Shown in pieces: positions 9,832-21,600 of a DNA stretch of 37,018 nucleotides. This stretch comes from Spirogloea muscicola. Lineage: Eukaryota > Streptophyta > Zygnematophyceae > Spirogloeales > Spirogloeaceae. The stretch is from contig WELB01000073.1 in NCBI GenBank assembly GCA_009602725.1, forward strand, positions 125,195 through 162,212, read 5' to 3'. The position numbers and the translations under genes are program-made. The stretch's first letter is position 1. Every line of letters begins with the position of its first letter. The notes under the pieces are model-generated. The model did no database searches and was not told the origin of the DNA. It saw only the letters and a program-made list of their open reading frames with translations.

Positions 9832-11815
9832 TCAGCCCCCACGGAACATTTGAAAGATCGTTAGAGCCACAGTCACGCACACAAGAATAATAATTGCACC
9901 AAGGAGCCACAATGTTGCTGTTGGTGCCTCCTCGTCTTTTTCATGGGCCTGATACGCATTCAGAAGGGCCCTCACTCTGTCCAGGTCGCCATCCTTTGCA
10001 GCCTTAACCAGTTGATCATCTCGGCTCTCCACGTCACGCCCAGCCTGTCCATGAGCATCCTCCCTCTTCCACAGAAACTTGGTGGACCTCCACAACAGGA
10101 TTCCCACATACAAGCCAGCTACTATGTCCACAGTGTAATGATGCCGCTCACGAATTTCCCGCTGACCAGAGTGCAGGACAGCAATCCACACCACAAGTGC
10201 AGACCAGCCAGGGTGTGCTTCCTGCATGAAGCCCCCATGACACATCAGCACGAAAGTACGCATGCAAGGGTGGCTGTTGCTGACACCACCGCAACTGGCG
10301 GAGTGGTGAGCTGCATTACTCTTGTGATAAGCCTCAGCTTGTGCTCGGCCGAATGAATCTTCAGACTGGGGTCCTGCCATTGCTAGCAGGAGTACCTGCC
10401 ATGCAGCGGCGGTCAGCACAGCCACCAGCATGTGGCCGCTGAAGGCAAGATCGTTGCAACCACCCCCAGGACGGATGTGGAGGCCCTTTGCCGTCACTCC
10501 GTGGACTGCAGGATCAGGAGGCCGAATAAAGTCCACCAAGAAGCTCCACATGCCCCAGTCAGGCCTGTACTCCTCAGGGTACTGGCCTTGTGGAGCTGCT
10601 AGCACATGCTTTGACAGGCAACAGTAAAGTAGCAGCTCTGTGAGATCGCTTGTGAGTTGGTGGCCCCCCCCCCCCTTTCTTGACCCGTACTTGGTCTTGC
10701 TTGCTTCGATCACGACTTGGCCTCAAAGATTTCTATCATGTGGCTGCTCAATTAACCACCTGCTATATGATGCATGCAAAAGGAATATGCCCCACCAAAG
10801 CACATGTCTCGATGCAGGAGCTCCAGGATCATCCCATTATCTTCTGCATAGGGGACGTAGTATTTTTGGGCCCAGGGATGGGGCCACGCTGGCGTCGTCT
10901 CAAAGCGCCCTGCTGCGCACCACGGCCTGGGCGAGGGCAGGATGGTGCCCAGGAAGGTGGCGGTACGCAAGAGCCTGCCGACGGCCATGCTGAAGCAGTA
11001 GCGTGCCCCAAGGCCGAGGCCCGGGGGCTGCACGCTGCCGAACAGGACCGAGAATCCGAGCATGATGAAAAGCATGAGGTAGTGGTGGAGGCCGACCACG
11101 TCGGCCTGCAGAAAGGCCCGCACAACCGGCGGCACGCGCTCGTTCAGCGCCAGGAGCAGCCACTGTCCCATGTCGGGAAGCGGCCGCGTCTTCCTGCAGG
11201 CGGTTGTGTCACCAGCAACCCCTGCTTTCAAGGTCCAGGAGAGACGGTGGAGCGACAGGAGAGCCCGCCACAATGTGGACTGAATGCACAAGTATTGGCC
11301 AGATGGCAAGATGAACCATCGAGACAGCGCCTCAGGGCATGAACCGCGCGTTGCAGCCCAAGGGGTCAGAGCTGCAATCTGCGGCGGGCTCTCCGGCTGG
11401 CAACGGAGGAGACCAGGACTCCACTTTGGGAGAACGCTCGCAGTGCTGGGCTACTGTGAGGCTGAAGAGGCATCGCGGGGTACGGGCTTCAGAGGTTTGG
11501 GGCTTGGGCTCGAGGCGGTCGAGGTTCAGGATATGGGCTCAAAGGATTTGACGTCCACAGCCGCAGCTGGAGTGGGGCCTGCACTCTGCAGCGAGCCGAG
11601 GCTCAGCCGACGCGCCGGCTGACAGCCAGCCAGCGCAATGTGGGGTGCCAGTCGAGCTCACCGGTGCCAGTCGAGGCCGACGACGGCGGTGACGAAGTGC
11701 ACGGCCAGCATCTCGGCGGCCAGCGCGGCGGCCATGGCGAGAAGCGCGGCGGCGAAGGCGGGCGCGGCGCGCAGCTCGCGGCGCCAGTGGCGGTAGCGGG
11801 GCGCTCGGCGCAGCG
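9832..11815 (-). CDS. PAP2 / sphingomyelin-synthase-like membrane protein (5' partial)
   Basis: A multi-pass membrane protein of the sphingomyelin synthase-like PAP2_C group, expected to transfer or hydrolyse a lipid head group. The substrate is unknown. Minus-strand exons: 11815-11662 (partial), 11193-10796, 10595-10396 and 10221-9832; joins are phase-consistent and the stop is at 9832-9834. Order of features: basic cytoplasmic start (RYRHWRRELR), hydrophobic helix, HHYLMLFIMLGFSVLFG, GRLLRTATFLGTILPSPRPW, WAQKYYVPYA, then catalytic-type block GGCNDLAFSGHM and HHYTVDIVAGLYVGILLW. The two His and the Asp match the PAP2_C triad. After the domain come a soluble segment with one ankyrin-like helix pair (DDQLVKAAKDGDLDRVRALL) and a C-terminal membrane anchor (LLGAIIILVCVTVALTIF). 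The start lies beyond the N at 11816; MRQVAGAHIG just upstream is in another frame. Exon 3 has a TAGCAG tandem acceptor. Confidence 0.85.
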
Positions 11816-11969
11816 NATCCCTATGTGAGCTCCGGCGACCTGCCGCATTAGGACTCTTGCCCCTTCTCTACCTGGCACATTGATTGGGATCACACACTTA
11901 CTTTAGCGAAGGCCACAGTGTTGATAAGCTGCAGACATAAGAGAATTAGATGCAACATTATGCACAGAT

Positions 11970-12468
11970 ATGAAAACCTGTGTGCACCTCTCCAGTCTCA
12001 GGTCCTGTGCTTTGTGGTGCAGCTTCTGCAAGTGTGCGATGCCATACAATCCAGACGATGCCATGTACCATTGCAGCGTCTGCAAGGAATGGTATGAGCT
12101 GCTTTGCACCAGGACTACAGTAGAGGTTGCCTTGTTGGCACTAGAGCTATTTCTTTTGCGTGCAAGTCATGCTGCCACGTCAAGCCATTGCAACTACCAG
12201 AATAGGGCTCACACTGAGGTTGGTCTCGCACACTGCTAGATGGGCTGCTGAAGGAGGTGGCGAAGAATTGTCAGCTACATTAGCTGCTCGTGCTTCTGTC
12301 CGCAGGTACCATCCCCGGTGCTTGCAGCTCAAGAAGGACATTGAGGCCGACGATGCTGTGCCCTTTGTGTGCCCTGACTGCCAGCGACTGACCTCGATGG
12401 CGGCTGCAGCCCCTCTAGATTCAAGTCCGGAGAGCAAAGCTCTTGATGCAAGTACAAAAAGCCCATGA
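11970..12468 (+). CDS. PHD-finger gene or fragment (SHL/EBS-like finger)
   Basis: A PHD zinc finger of the histone-reader type, closest by eye to the PHD of plant BAH-PHD proteins SHL and EBS, which read H3K4 methylation. The finger is split: one exon ends at 12091 (GGAATG|GTATGA) and the last is 12306-12468, stop TGA. Joined, it contains CKCAMPYNPDDAMYHCSVC, KEWYHPRCLQL and FVCPDC, giving the full C4HC3 ligand set and the aromatic Trp after the second knuckle. The tail is short (residues ending KALDASTKSP). In SHL/EBS a BAH domain of over 100 residues precedes the finger. None is visible between here and the divergent PAP2-like gene. The first exon could start at ATG 11970 in frame, or more likely at an acceptor GGTGCAG|C at 12022/12023 with upstream exons missing. 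It could therefore be a pseudogene fragment or a minimal PHD protein. Confidence 0.65.
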
Positions 12469-13597
12469 CTAATTGCCCTATTTGGGCAGGTCATGAATTT
12501 ATCTAGATGTTTGACTCAGGCAAGTATGCAGAAGTGGATACTATCCCTGCCTTCTCTACTAAACTGAGAAGAACGAGGTGGAACTAATTGTCGAGCAGCA
12601 GTGACCTTGACCAGCACTCTCAGCAGGTGGACGATGCCTTTCTTATAGTTGCATGACCCATCATGCAGCAGTTGCACCTGACAACGTCCTCAGTCCTTGG
12701 GTAGGGTGTGTCAGTGATGCAAGACTGTTGTTCATCCATTCAGTGGACACAGTTATCCGAAGGTCTTTGTAATACATAGACACAGACCTTGCCTTCCCTA
12801 TCCTGGCGGGGACTAGCTCTGTTGATGTGGGCCTATAGAAAGTGCTATAGTGCCGCACACACAGTGGGATTGACTGCCTGCTTATAAATTACAATATTAT
12901 TCCAGCTGAAGCGTCGCATGAGGAAATGGTGCTATGAGGGAATGCGCAGAGCAGGCAGCGTGTTACAGAGCAGGTACTTGACGCTACGCATCAACTGCAA
13001 CAGATCGAGAATCTGTTGACATTATCACACCTGGAAAGAACCTGCAGGGCACTGCAGACATAATTGGACACGCGGAAGGTGTTCAAGTCAGGGAGCTAGA
13101 GCACTTCATCGACCAATTAGTGATGGTAATCTACTGCACCCTCATCTGGTGCTTCGCTGAGAGCGACTGTGCTACTCTTTCACATCGTTAGAATCCGCAA
13201 TATCCTAAAACCCCTCCACTTTCTCGGCGGCCTTGCCTTTATTGGTGGAATGGAAGACTGAGCCGAGTCTGGGCTTGTTGCTTCAGTTGCTTCCTCTCCA
13301 CAGAGGGCGCAGCAGAGGCACTTTCATAGCCATGAGCGATGAGCGATGAGCGATGAGCACGCCATTGCGGAGGCAGAGTGGGCACACACGCAGCTTATCA
13401 CAGGCAGCAACTCAATAGAGCCCACCAATCACGTCAACTGACGAGCTGATGGCCCAAGCTTCCATAGAAGCACAGCGCCTTGGCCTCGTCGGAGTGCCAT
13501 GGAAGCTGCGGAACGCGTGTCGGACAGGGGGCAGCCTCTTGGGCAGAGGCAGCCATGACCAATCTGCGACGACCTCGGCGGCCGCAGAAGCGGCAGC
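12469..13597. other. Spacer with a short tandem repeat, no gene seen
   Basis: No convincing coding frame, RNA gene or element copy. A perfect 7-bp tandem (ATGAGCG, about 3.7 units) lies near 13333-13358. An in-frame Met-rich minus ORF overlapping the next gene is a shadow of it. Confidence 0.4.
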
Positions 13598-13636
13598 ATG
13601 AAGACGGGACCTCTTCCCGAGCGTCACTTGCTGGAG

Positions 13637-13667
<31 letters not shown>

Positions 13668-14486
13668 GCGCGGGCGCGGGGCTGGCGCAGGAGGTGAAGG
13701 GCGCGGCGCATAGCCTGGGCGCCAAGCTCAAGGGCGGCAGCGGCGAGGACGCCGGCGGCCACTCGTACGAGGTCTGGCCGCCTGCCCGCACCCCAGCGCT
13801 GTCCCCGTGACCTGGCGAGAGGAGCCGTCCATGGCGGCCGCCCGTCTGTGAGGCTGGCAAGGGCCCCTTGCCCGCTGTCGTACTGTGGCATTGCTTGAGC
13901 CGTTTGCTTCCTGGCAGGTGGCGGCCACACGGGAGTCCAAGCCTGGTGCCGTCGCGCGCCTCAAGGAGAAGCTGACTGGCCACTCAAAGGCTGATGAAGT
14001 GAAGGCCGTCGACGGGACCGCCAGCGGCACAGCAGCACGGTCGGACTCTTATTCCGAGTCGATAGGCCATGGTGACCCAAAAGCTCGGGTGCACCTCGGC
14101 AGCATCCGACTGGGCCACAGCCGCTGCGCATGCTCCGGGCCTGCAGTGTGTTGCTCGCCGCAGTGCATTGCTCACAAGCGTGCGGCTGTGAATGCTGCAG
14201 CTCCGGCGCGCCAGAGTCGGCTCCGGCTGTCTCCTCCCGCCCAGCATTCATTGCAAGCCCCAACGAGCCCGCGTCAGCAAAGGCAGAGCTGGGGAAGGTG
14301 GCGAAAGCCTCTGACGACACGGGCGCCTTCAAGGCCGAAGGGGCCAAGCCAGCGGGCAGCCAGCCCCTGCGGAATGCGGAGGGCGAGGTGCTTGACCCCA
14401 GCAAGGTCAAGACGCCTGGGATCCTTGGGCACCTGAAAGAAGAGGTGCAATCGTTTCTCGGTGGCAAGGCCAGCCACCGCCGCTGA
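13598..14486 (+). CDS. Small hydrophilic Gly/Ala/Lys-rich protein (about 3 exons)
   Basis: No family recognised. Exon 1 is 13598-13771: MKTGPLPERHLLEG, then an 11-Gly run from GGC repeats, LAQEVKGAAHSLGAKLKGG, ending GGHSYE at an unusual donor GAG|GTCTGG. Exon 2 starts at 13918 in phase 0 (VAATRESKPGAVARLKEKLT, HSKADEVKAVDG). It may end at 14039 (CACG|GTCGGA), which would join in phase to an acceptor GCTGCAG|C near 14200; this join is uncertain. The final exon reads APESAPAVSS, KAELGKVAKASDDTGAFKAE, then the conserved-looking end VKTPGILGHLKEEVQSFLGG and stops at 14484-14486. Composition (low Cys and Trp, rich in Ala, Gly, Lys, Glu) resembles LEA or stress-associated disordered proteins with an amphipathic C-terminal helix; this is an inference from composition only. 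Confidence 0.6.
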
Positions 14487-14873
14487 CGACCGAAGCTGCA
14501 TATCTTTGAGGCAACCTTGTGCTGATACTGAAATGCTTGCACGCCAACGTGGTGCACATTTCTTAGTCTGCTTCCATTCAAAGTACTCACAGCGGCCTAG
14601 TTGAAGTTGTGTCTAGGTTCGGGTGTTATGTTTGGCACTGTACATATTGACAAGTTCTGGAGTCATGCATGAGCGTCTGACAAATCGAGGTCTACCTATA
14701 GCTCACAGGTCAGATCAACTCAGTGTGCTGGACACTCTTCATGTCTTGTTGCGGCTAGATGCTGTATTGAGATCTTTTATAGAGCGAGCATAGGATGTGC
14801 ATGTGCAATGCCAGGCAGCCAATTTCTGCCCTGCAAGATGTGCACGACATCCAAACCCGAGCAGAAGAGCCAC

Positions 14874-15071
14874 ATGCATTCGCGACTGGAAGTCTTGGCA
14901 CTCGTATCACTCCTTGCTGGCTTTTGCAGCAGGATGGCCCACGGTAGGCATGGGCTAGAGACAGGTCCTCTGATCAGTGCATCAAAGAGAATATTGACAG
15001 GTTCTAAGAACTCCTCCCTTGCACAAATGGGGCTTGGGAGGAGTTCAACAAGTTGTGGGGCATGTGAATGA
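14874..15071 (+). CDS. Possible small secreted protein ORF
   Basis: Starting at ATG 14874, the reading MHSRLEVLALVSLLAGFCS looks like a signal peptide with a small-residue cleavage region, followed by about 45 polar residues with basic sites (SASKRILTG). An overlapping frame at 15019-15228 (EEAIKYLTPRQKVSMNGLK) also looks protein-like, so a short intron or frameshift may link the two. No family recognised and no confirmed splice site; treat as speculative. The rest of 14487-15606 shows no gene. Confidence 0.2.
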   Translation: MHSRLEVLALVSLLAGFCSRMAHGRHGLETGPLISASKRILTGSKNSSLAQMGLGRSSTSCGACE

Positions 15072-15606
15072 AGAAGCGATCAAATATCTGACACCTAGGC
15101 AAAAAGTTTCAATGAATGGGCTTAAGATTGGCCCTGAAGCCAAGAGTTCACCATCATGGCCTGCTCATCTGCAGTGGCAGTCCAGGCGACCTCGATTCAG
15201 TAAAGAGGAAGGAACTATTTCTTTTTGACCCTGAGAATACCAATCTCAAATACAGAAACCCTCTTATGAGAAGTGCAATACTGCGAAAGGCAGGATCGTG
15301 ACGTTTGTTCTCCTGTCATCATACAGTATGGATCCAATAGCTACACCAGCATCTTCGTCATCTGTTAGAGCAAATAACGCTTAGATTTGCAGTCATAGTT
15401 GAGAACCTTAAGCACAACTTACTTGCACATGCAAGGCCATTGCCATGACAACTTGGCACAGTGCACAGAAATGCTAACCTGCCAGAGGAGCTGCAAGTTG
15501 GGGTCCAGCTGCTGGACTTGTCATGGCTGCTTCGCCAACTGGATTGGTGAGCCTGCTCTGCAGACCAGTGGTTCCAGGCGTGCCTGCGAGCTGCTCACGG
15601 GTATCT

Positions 15607-18600
15607 TCATTCCAGCTCCTCTCCCCATACCGCTTTAGCGGCTGCTGCTGCTGATGACGACGAGGACAGTCCAACCTGCAGCGAAGCTGACTGCGGCTGT
15701 GCTTTGCGAGCCCCTTGCACACCATCCTTGAGAGGAAGAGAGGCTGTGGAAGGTGGACGGTCAAGACCTGCTGTACCACTGATGCCGGCTCCGTCGCCAG
15801 CAACCCCAGAGACATTGCCTGCTGAGAAGCTCCGGCCTATGCCCTGGTCGCTGGAGGGGTTGTTCAGATCCTCTCTGCCGCGCTTTTTGGGAGAGCTTCT
15901 CCTCTGCGAGGAGGAAAAACTGCTGACGCCAGCACTGGCAGCTGCTCCACCTAAGTTCTCGCTGCCGCCCTTACTGGACGGCGTCTCACTTTGAAAGCCA
16001 ACTGGCTTTGGCCGCCAGCTTGCCCTCACACTTGACGACTTGGGAACGGCTGCCCCATGCAGGCGGCCTGGTGATGGTAGTGAGCGGGTCGGAGACGACT
16101 GCCGCGCATCAGCCTGCCAGCTCCTGGAAGGGCTGATGGCTCGCGTGAACATGCTGCCCCAGGAGGAGGGTGCTGCAAGCGTGGAAGAGGATGAGGGCAG
16201 GGCGGCCTCCCCTCGTGGTGGCATGTACCGCACTCGCCGTGGCTGGCTGCTCTTGCCGCCTGAATCGTAGCCAGCCTGCGAGACGGAGGGACCCTCTCTC
16301 ATCGCCCGCTGCCAGTTGAGCGCCTGCTGCGGAGGAGGCGGCGACGACGTCCTCGAGGAGACCTGCGCCAGAATGGGCTGCAGATACGTGTCCATCATGA
16401 CGCCCTCCGAGCTGCTCCTCAAGATGGGCACAGTGCTTGCGGGGGAGGTATTGTCGTCCTGCAGGCGCGTCTTTTGCCAAGCAGAGGATTCAGAGAGCCC
16501 TGGAGAAGTCTGCTGGCCTTCAGATGCGGTCGTCAACCCCCTCCTGACCGAGATGAGAGGTGCCAGGCTGCCAAAGCCCCGCCCAGGTGCTGAAGTCTGC
16601 AAAACAGCAATCTATATCAGTGTTGCTTACACAGAAGAGAGCTACAATAGTACAACGCTGCCAAAGTAGTGGAAACCCCACCCATTGATTGTTATCATTG
16701 TGTCAAACGGAGGTGCAGTATGGTACTACTAGCAAGCAGGCAGCACTATTGCAAGGCTGCGGAGAAACAGGAACACATCACCCAGCACTAATAACCAATA
16801 TAAGCACTGTCGAGTAGGTCACTGGAGTATTATTACCTTCTGTTGGGCTACACCTTGGTCCAAAGATTGCCTCTCGGAGACAGCCGCTGCAGTGGCCTCT
16901 TCCGCCTCGGTCAGGTCATCCCAAGCCTGGGGCATTGTTGGGCTTTCAAGTGCTAAGTCAAAGCCACTGCTTTCAGGGAACGAGAACGAGGAACGCCTCC
17001 CAGAGGCTGGCAGCTCAAGCATCCGTTTGCTAGAAGACTCCAGGGTTCCTGCATTATCTCTGTTTTCGTGCTGCTCGCTCATCCCTGCAGCAGCAGGAGC
17101 TGCAGTAGCACCACCCTCAGCTGCTTCAAGTGCCATTTCTGGAGCTGGACTAGACGATGAACTAGCTGCCACCTCTGGACCTGCAGCAGTAGCAGCCACA
17201 GCAGGTTGGTCGGCAGGTTCGTCAGAGAGAACGAGGGGCGTTGCGATGCCAACCGGCTCCAATGCAGGCTCTTCTTCTGTCGCCTGCGGCGAAACCTCAG
17301 TAATCGGCTCCAGTCTTGCCATGAGATTGTCAGCAACAGCAGGACCATCCATGGTGCTCGTCGTACCCCTCTGATGTTTCTGCTCATGGCTCAAGAACCT
17401 GCCCCGAGGCAATGCCGAGGCACCATCTTGCTGCCCCACCGCTGGTCCGAACATTGGATACCCCTGGTCCCCCTGAAGAGCCAGCTGACCTGCCACTGGA
17501 CCAGGTGTAGCCTCCAGCTTGCCACGATCATCCGCTGTGTCAAACCCTGCTTGAGGACCCTCTCTGTCCTCCTCTACTACACTTGGAACAACCCCTTGCA
17601 ACTCTATGTGCCCCGCCCCTGCCTCGTCAGATACCTCGCTGAGCGAGAGGTCGGCCTTGTCATCGTCTGCTGCAGCCAGAGGGTTCACAACCATCAGCTG
17701 CCCTCCTGCAGTGCCCAGGCTGCCACCCGCATCCACCCTCATGGGCCAGTGCTGGACCTTGCCACCGTCTGCATCTGTGCTCTCCATGTCTTCAGTCGTT
17801 CCAGCACCTTGCTGGCCCCAAGCATTTCCAGCTTGCACACCATCCCTAGCTGCCCCAACAACGGCCATCTGCACAGGTGTCCCAGTGAGAAGTCCAGAAG
17901 CAGGCACAGTAGCTCCATCGCTTGGGCCTTGACTTCCCTCAGCGTCGTCCACAAAGGCCCCCAGATTGTCAATGTTATGATTTGCTACGCCTGACGCGTC
18001 AAAGGCAGGACGTGGAACTTCCGACACCCTGCCTGCAAGACGGTCAGATGTAGGAGCCAGGGGCTCTTGTTGACTCTGGTGGCGAGGTAGCACTGCGACC
18101 ATCACATTCTTCTCAACCTCCTCTTCTTCAATCCCGACACCATCACCCCTCGGTTGCTCCCTTTTTGTCACCTTGGCCTCCCTTGCGCCAACAGTGGCTG
18201 CTACCCCGGTGGCAACGCCAGCAATGGCTGCTGGCAAGAGGCCCAGCGGTTGCTGGCCCTCCAGTCCACTTGCTGCAGCACTGTAAGCTGGTGCTGCCCG
18301 AGGGTGGACGTCAATTGATGTTGATGGCCCTGCTTGTTTCTCCCTGGAGCTCCAGAAGAAGAGCATGTCGCGAAAGAGGCTGCCCCTTCCCTCCTTCCCA
18401 GCATTGGCAGCCTTCTCACCCGAGTCTCCTGATGATCTTCCTGGCTCGCTGCGATCGGCTGCAGAGTAGAAGTCAACCTCCGACACCGAGTATGGCGACC
18501 TCAGGGCTACTTCGGAGGTCGAATGAGGTGGCCGCGAGGACGAGTTGCCGCTCCAGGATGTCATCCGCTGCAAAGCGGACTTGAATGATCCAGTCACAGA

Positions 18601-21600
18601 GCTGGATTTCCCAGTGATCGAGCCCGTTCTCCTCAACGGCGGCGGCATTCCGCCTGCTGACGCAGACTGAGAGTCGGAGCTCATGGGGTTTAAGTTGGGT
18701 ATTGGCGAATCTATGCCCGAAGTCAAACCCTCTGCATCCACTGTCACCTGCGCAATCTCCTTCCCCTCTCGATCTTGAGCACCATTTGATGTGGACCACA
18801 TGTACCTGCCCTTCTTGCCAGGTGTCGGCGACGATGAGCTTCCAACACCATCCCCAGACACGGTCTGCATCAGCTTGACTGTACTGGGTCCGCCATTGCT
18901 CCCCTCATTGCTCTCACCCTGTGATAAGTATCAGCAAAAACACAAGTAGCTCAGGCTGTATTCCAGTCAAGCATGGCAAGGGTATCCTGTGTACTCAACA
19001 TACAGGATACTAGCAATCAGGTTTTCAAAGACACAAACAATGTATGGGATTGTGATCTAAGCCCAGAATAGGCGTAGCATACAATATTTGCTGCTTACAT
19101 CGAGGTGTGCAATGTCCACAGTTGGGCGCACGAAGACACTCCCCATGGTAGGCCTGCCAGGAAGCAGAGGAGCAGCAGAGAAGACAGCAAATTGATTGAC
19201 AACCTGAATGAATTTTGTGAGTGCTGACAGTAACTTGGAGAGGCAGAAAATATGCCAGCATGCTGCCAATTATTCTTCTTGGATGAGTATGTTGCCAACC
19301 TGGCCCGCATCAGCAGCGGTCAGGCCATATAGCTTGCAGAAAGACACAGTGCAGGAAATAGGTCAAAAGGACTTGGAAATGACTACCTATCTCTGCCAGG
19401 ACTACCGCCTGGTGGTGCGACAGAAGAGGTAGGGAGGCTGAAGCAGTCCTCTGTTCTAGGTGTGATGAGCCCTGCAGGGTATTTGTCCTTGTCTTTGGCA
19501 TCGACCTGCCCACTTCGATCTTCCGGGATCTTTATGGTCCTAAGGCTAGCACCTTGCCCTGCCGCTGCTATCAGTGGAGCTGTCAAGTCCCTGACCGCAC
19601 TTGATTCGCCCTTCTCTACAGGCAGCGATCTGAGTGGGCCACAGAGCATTGTGATAAGCATTTGTGTTTGAACAACAAGAGATCTTGCAAGCTTTTCATT
19701 GCTTGCAGACACCACCTGCTGAGAAATTGCCATGCTCTCATTGTAATTGCAGAACCAATTGAAGTGATCAAATTTTGTCCAAGCCACTGATTGTGTCAGA
19801 ACAGAAAGAGAAGCCATGCCCATGTCCTATTCGGAGTGGCAACTCACCTCTGACTTGGACCAGTGTAGTCTGGTGTGATGGACGGAGGGACATCACTTGC
19901 TAGATGATCATCGCCTGGACTATCCTCTCCAAAGTAGCTGTACTGGGAGTCGCTGCCCGGTGATCCCATGTAGTCCTTGTCTGCCAGCGGGTTTGTGATG
20001 AAGACTCGAGGAGAGTGTATCTGTGGCTCCTTAACGCAACCCAGGTATTTGCATATCGAACTGCAGAACAAGCATACCTTGTAAGCTTAAAGGGCATGTG
20101 TAAGGAAAGGCATCTTTCTGGCAAGCTTGCAAACTGATGGAGAGCTACAGTATGCATGTCAAGTTTGTCGAGCGTAGTCAACTCAGCGCAAGCATATTGT
20201 GAACTGCTAGTCAAAGTCTGCTGAGTAGAGGTGAACATCAACAGGAGGCAAGTGAAAGGGGTTATATACCTGCAAAAGTAGTTATCCATCTGGCTTTCTT
20301 CTCCGTTGGCACTCAAATACTTGTCCAGTACAAGGCTGACAGGCCATGCAATGGGGAAAAGCACAACCACTAAGGAGCGCGCCACCCACACAGTCCCAGC
20401 CGCAATACGAAGAGCATGATGGGCGCACAGTGCCGGCGGGAGGATCTCCACAAACACAAGGAGTAGGACTGTGCAGGCGACAAAGCCAATGAGGATCCCA
20501 AGAATGTCTGCAAAATGTAGCACAGATATGGAGCTTAAGAGGAGGCTTCCATTCAGTCCGCTGAAGATACTGCCATGTATGTGTTGTCAACAGCTGTTGC
20601 AAGAGCTTCGCGGCAGTTGGCTTCGCTATGCTTGTTCCAGTGCAACAATTGTCTCCTTCAGAGCACGGTCGCAGATATATCACGCAATTTGCTGGCATCA
20701 CGCTATGCCTTGCCATCCTCACTTGAGAGTAGCACTGTAAATGCAACATTGACACCCGTGCTGGCAACCAGCAGAGTACAAAGTAAGAGGCTGCCACGCG
20801 TTCGCAGCGAGGCAACTCGTCTAGCCTGTGCCCTAACCACAGGGTCATCGCCATCCATGGCTGCCTGCACAGACGCCAGATCAGAAGCACGTGCATAAGT
20901 ACGCAAAGCCGCAAATGCAAAGCTTCCTAAAAAACAAGGACAGCAAACCCTAGGGGTTCAGCACGACTGCCAGCATTTCATGACAATAGTGATCGTAAGC
21001 CTAGTAGCACAGTCGCTCTAGCTTCTGCTCAGGCTGTGATCCATGTCCAGCTTGATTGCACGGGGCTAGTTGCAGGCCTGTTGCTGTGCTTGATTTGCAT
21101 GTGTGTAGTGCAAACAGCCCACCCAGCACCAGGACATGATCAGCAGTCCCTGAGGATTCGTGTTGATGATTGCACCTGTAACGCGCTCATATCTAGGCCG
21201 AGAGTGCTGGACATCATGCACGAGATGAGTAGGGAGAGGAGCAGTAGCACGGCAGCTGTGGTTGGGTACACAATCTTTTCTGCTACTGATGCTGGCGGCG
21301 TCCATCCAGCAAGCCTGCAGGGCATCAGTCAGAAGCAGCCATTAGTCCAACGCACCCATCAAGGGGGGCCATCATTATGGTCCAAGCCCATCCGCTCTGC
21401 CATGGATCCAAGCCCAGGCATCTCCAGCGAGATCTAGCAGGCCTATCAAGCTGTCTAACAGCAATTGTGGTTCCTGAATGTGCCACAGCAGCCTCTCAGC
21501 TGACGGAAACTTTGATCAGCTTGAGGACGAAACTGCCAGATGCATGCTGTGCTTGCTTGATATGCACCCAATTCTCAAAACCTACACCAAGTCCGGGTGG

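Noticed and set aside
13331-13358. Short tandem repeat considered as a CRISPR-like or regulatory array
   Set aside because: Only about 3.7 units of 7 bp without spacers; a simple slippage repeat in a eukaryotic genome.
16892-18584. Long plus-strand ORFs (160, 262 and 139 codons) opposite the CNNM-like exons
   Set aside because: They lie antisense to the 694-codon exon, which is open throughout and joined in phase to its neighbours; no family motif on the plus strand.
20724-20920. Alternative frame of the CNNM exon starting at the TTTTTTAG acceptor near 20930
   Set aside because: It enters the wrong frame; the GTGCAG acceptor at 20865 joins in phase 0 and gives the CNNM-like RVASLRTRGSLLLC sequence.
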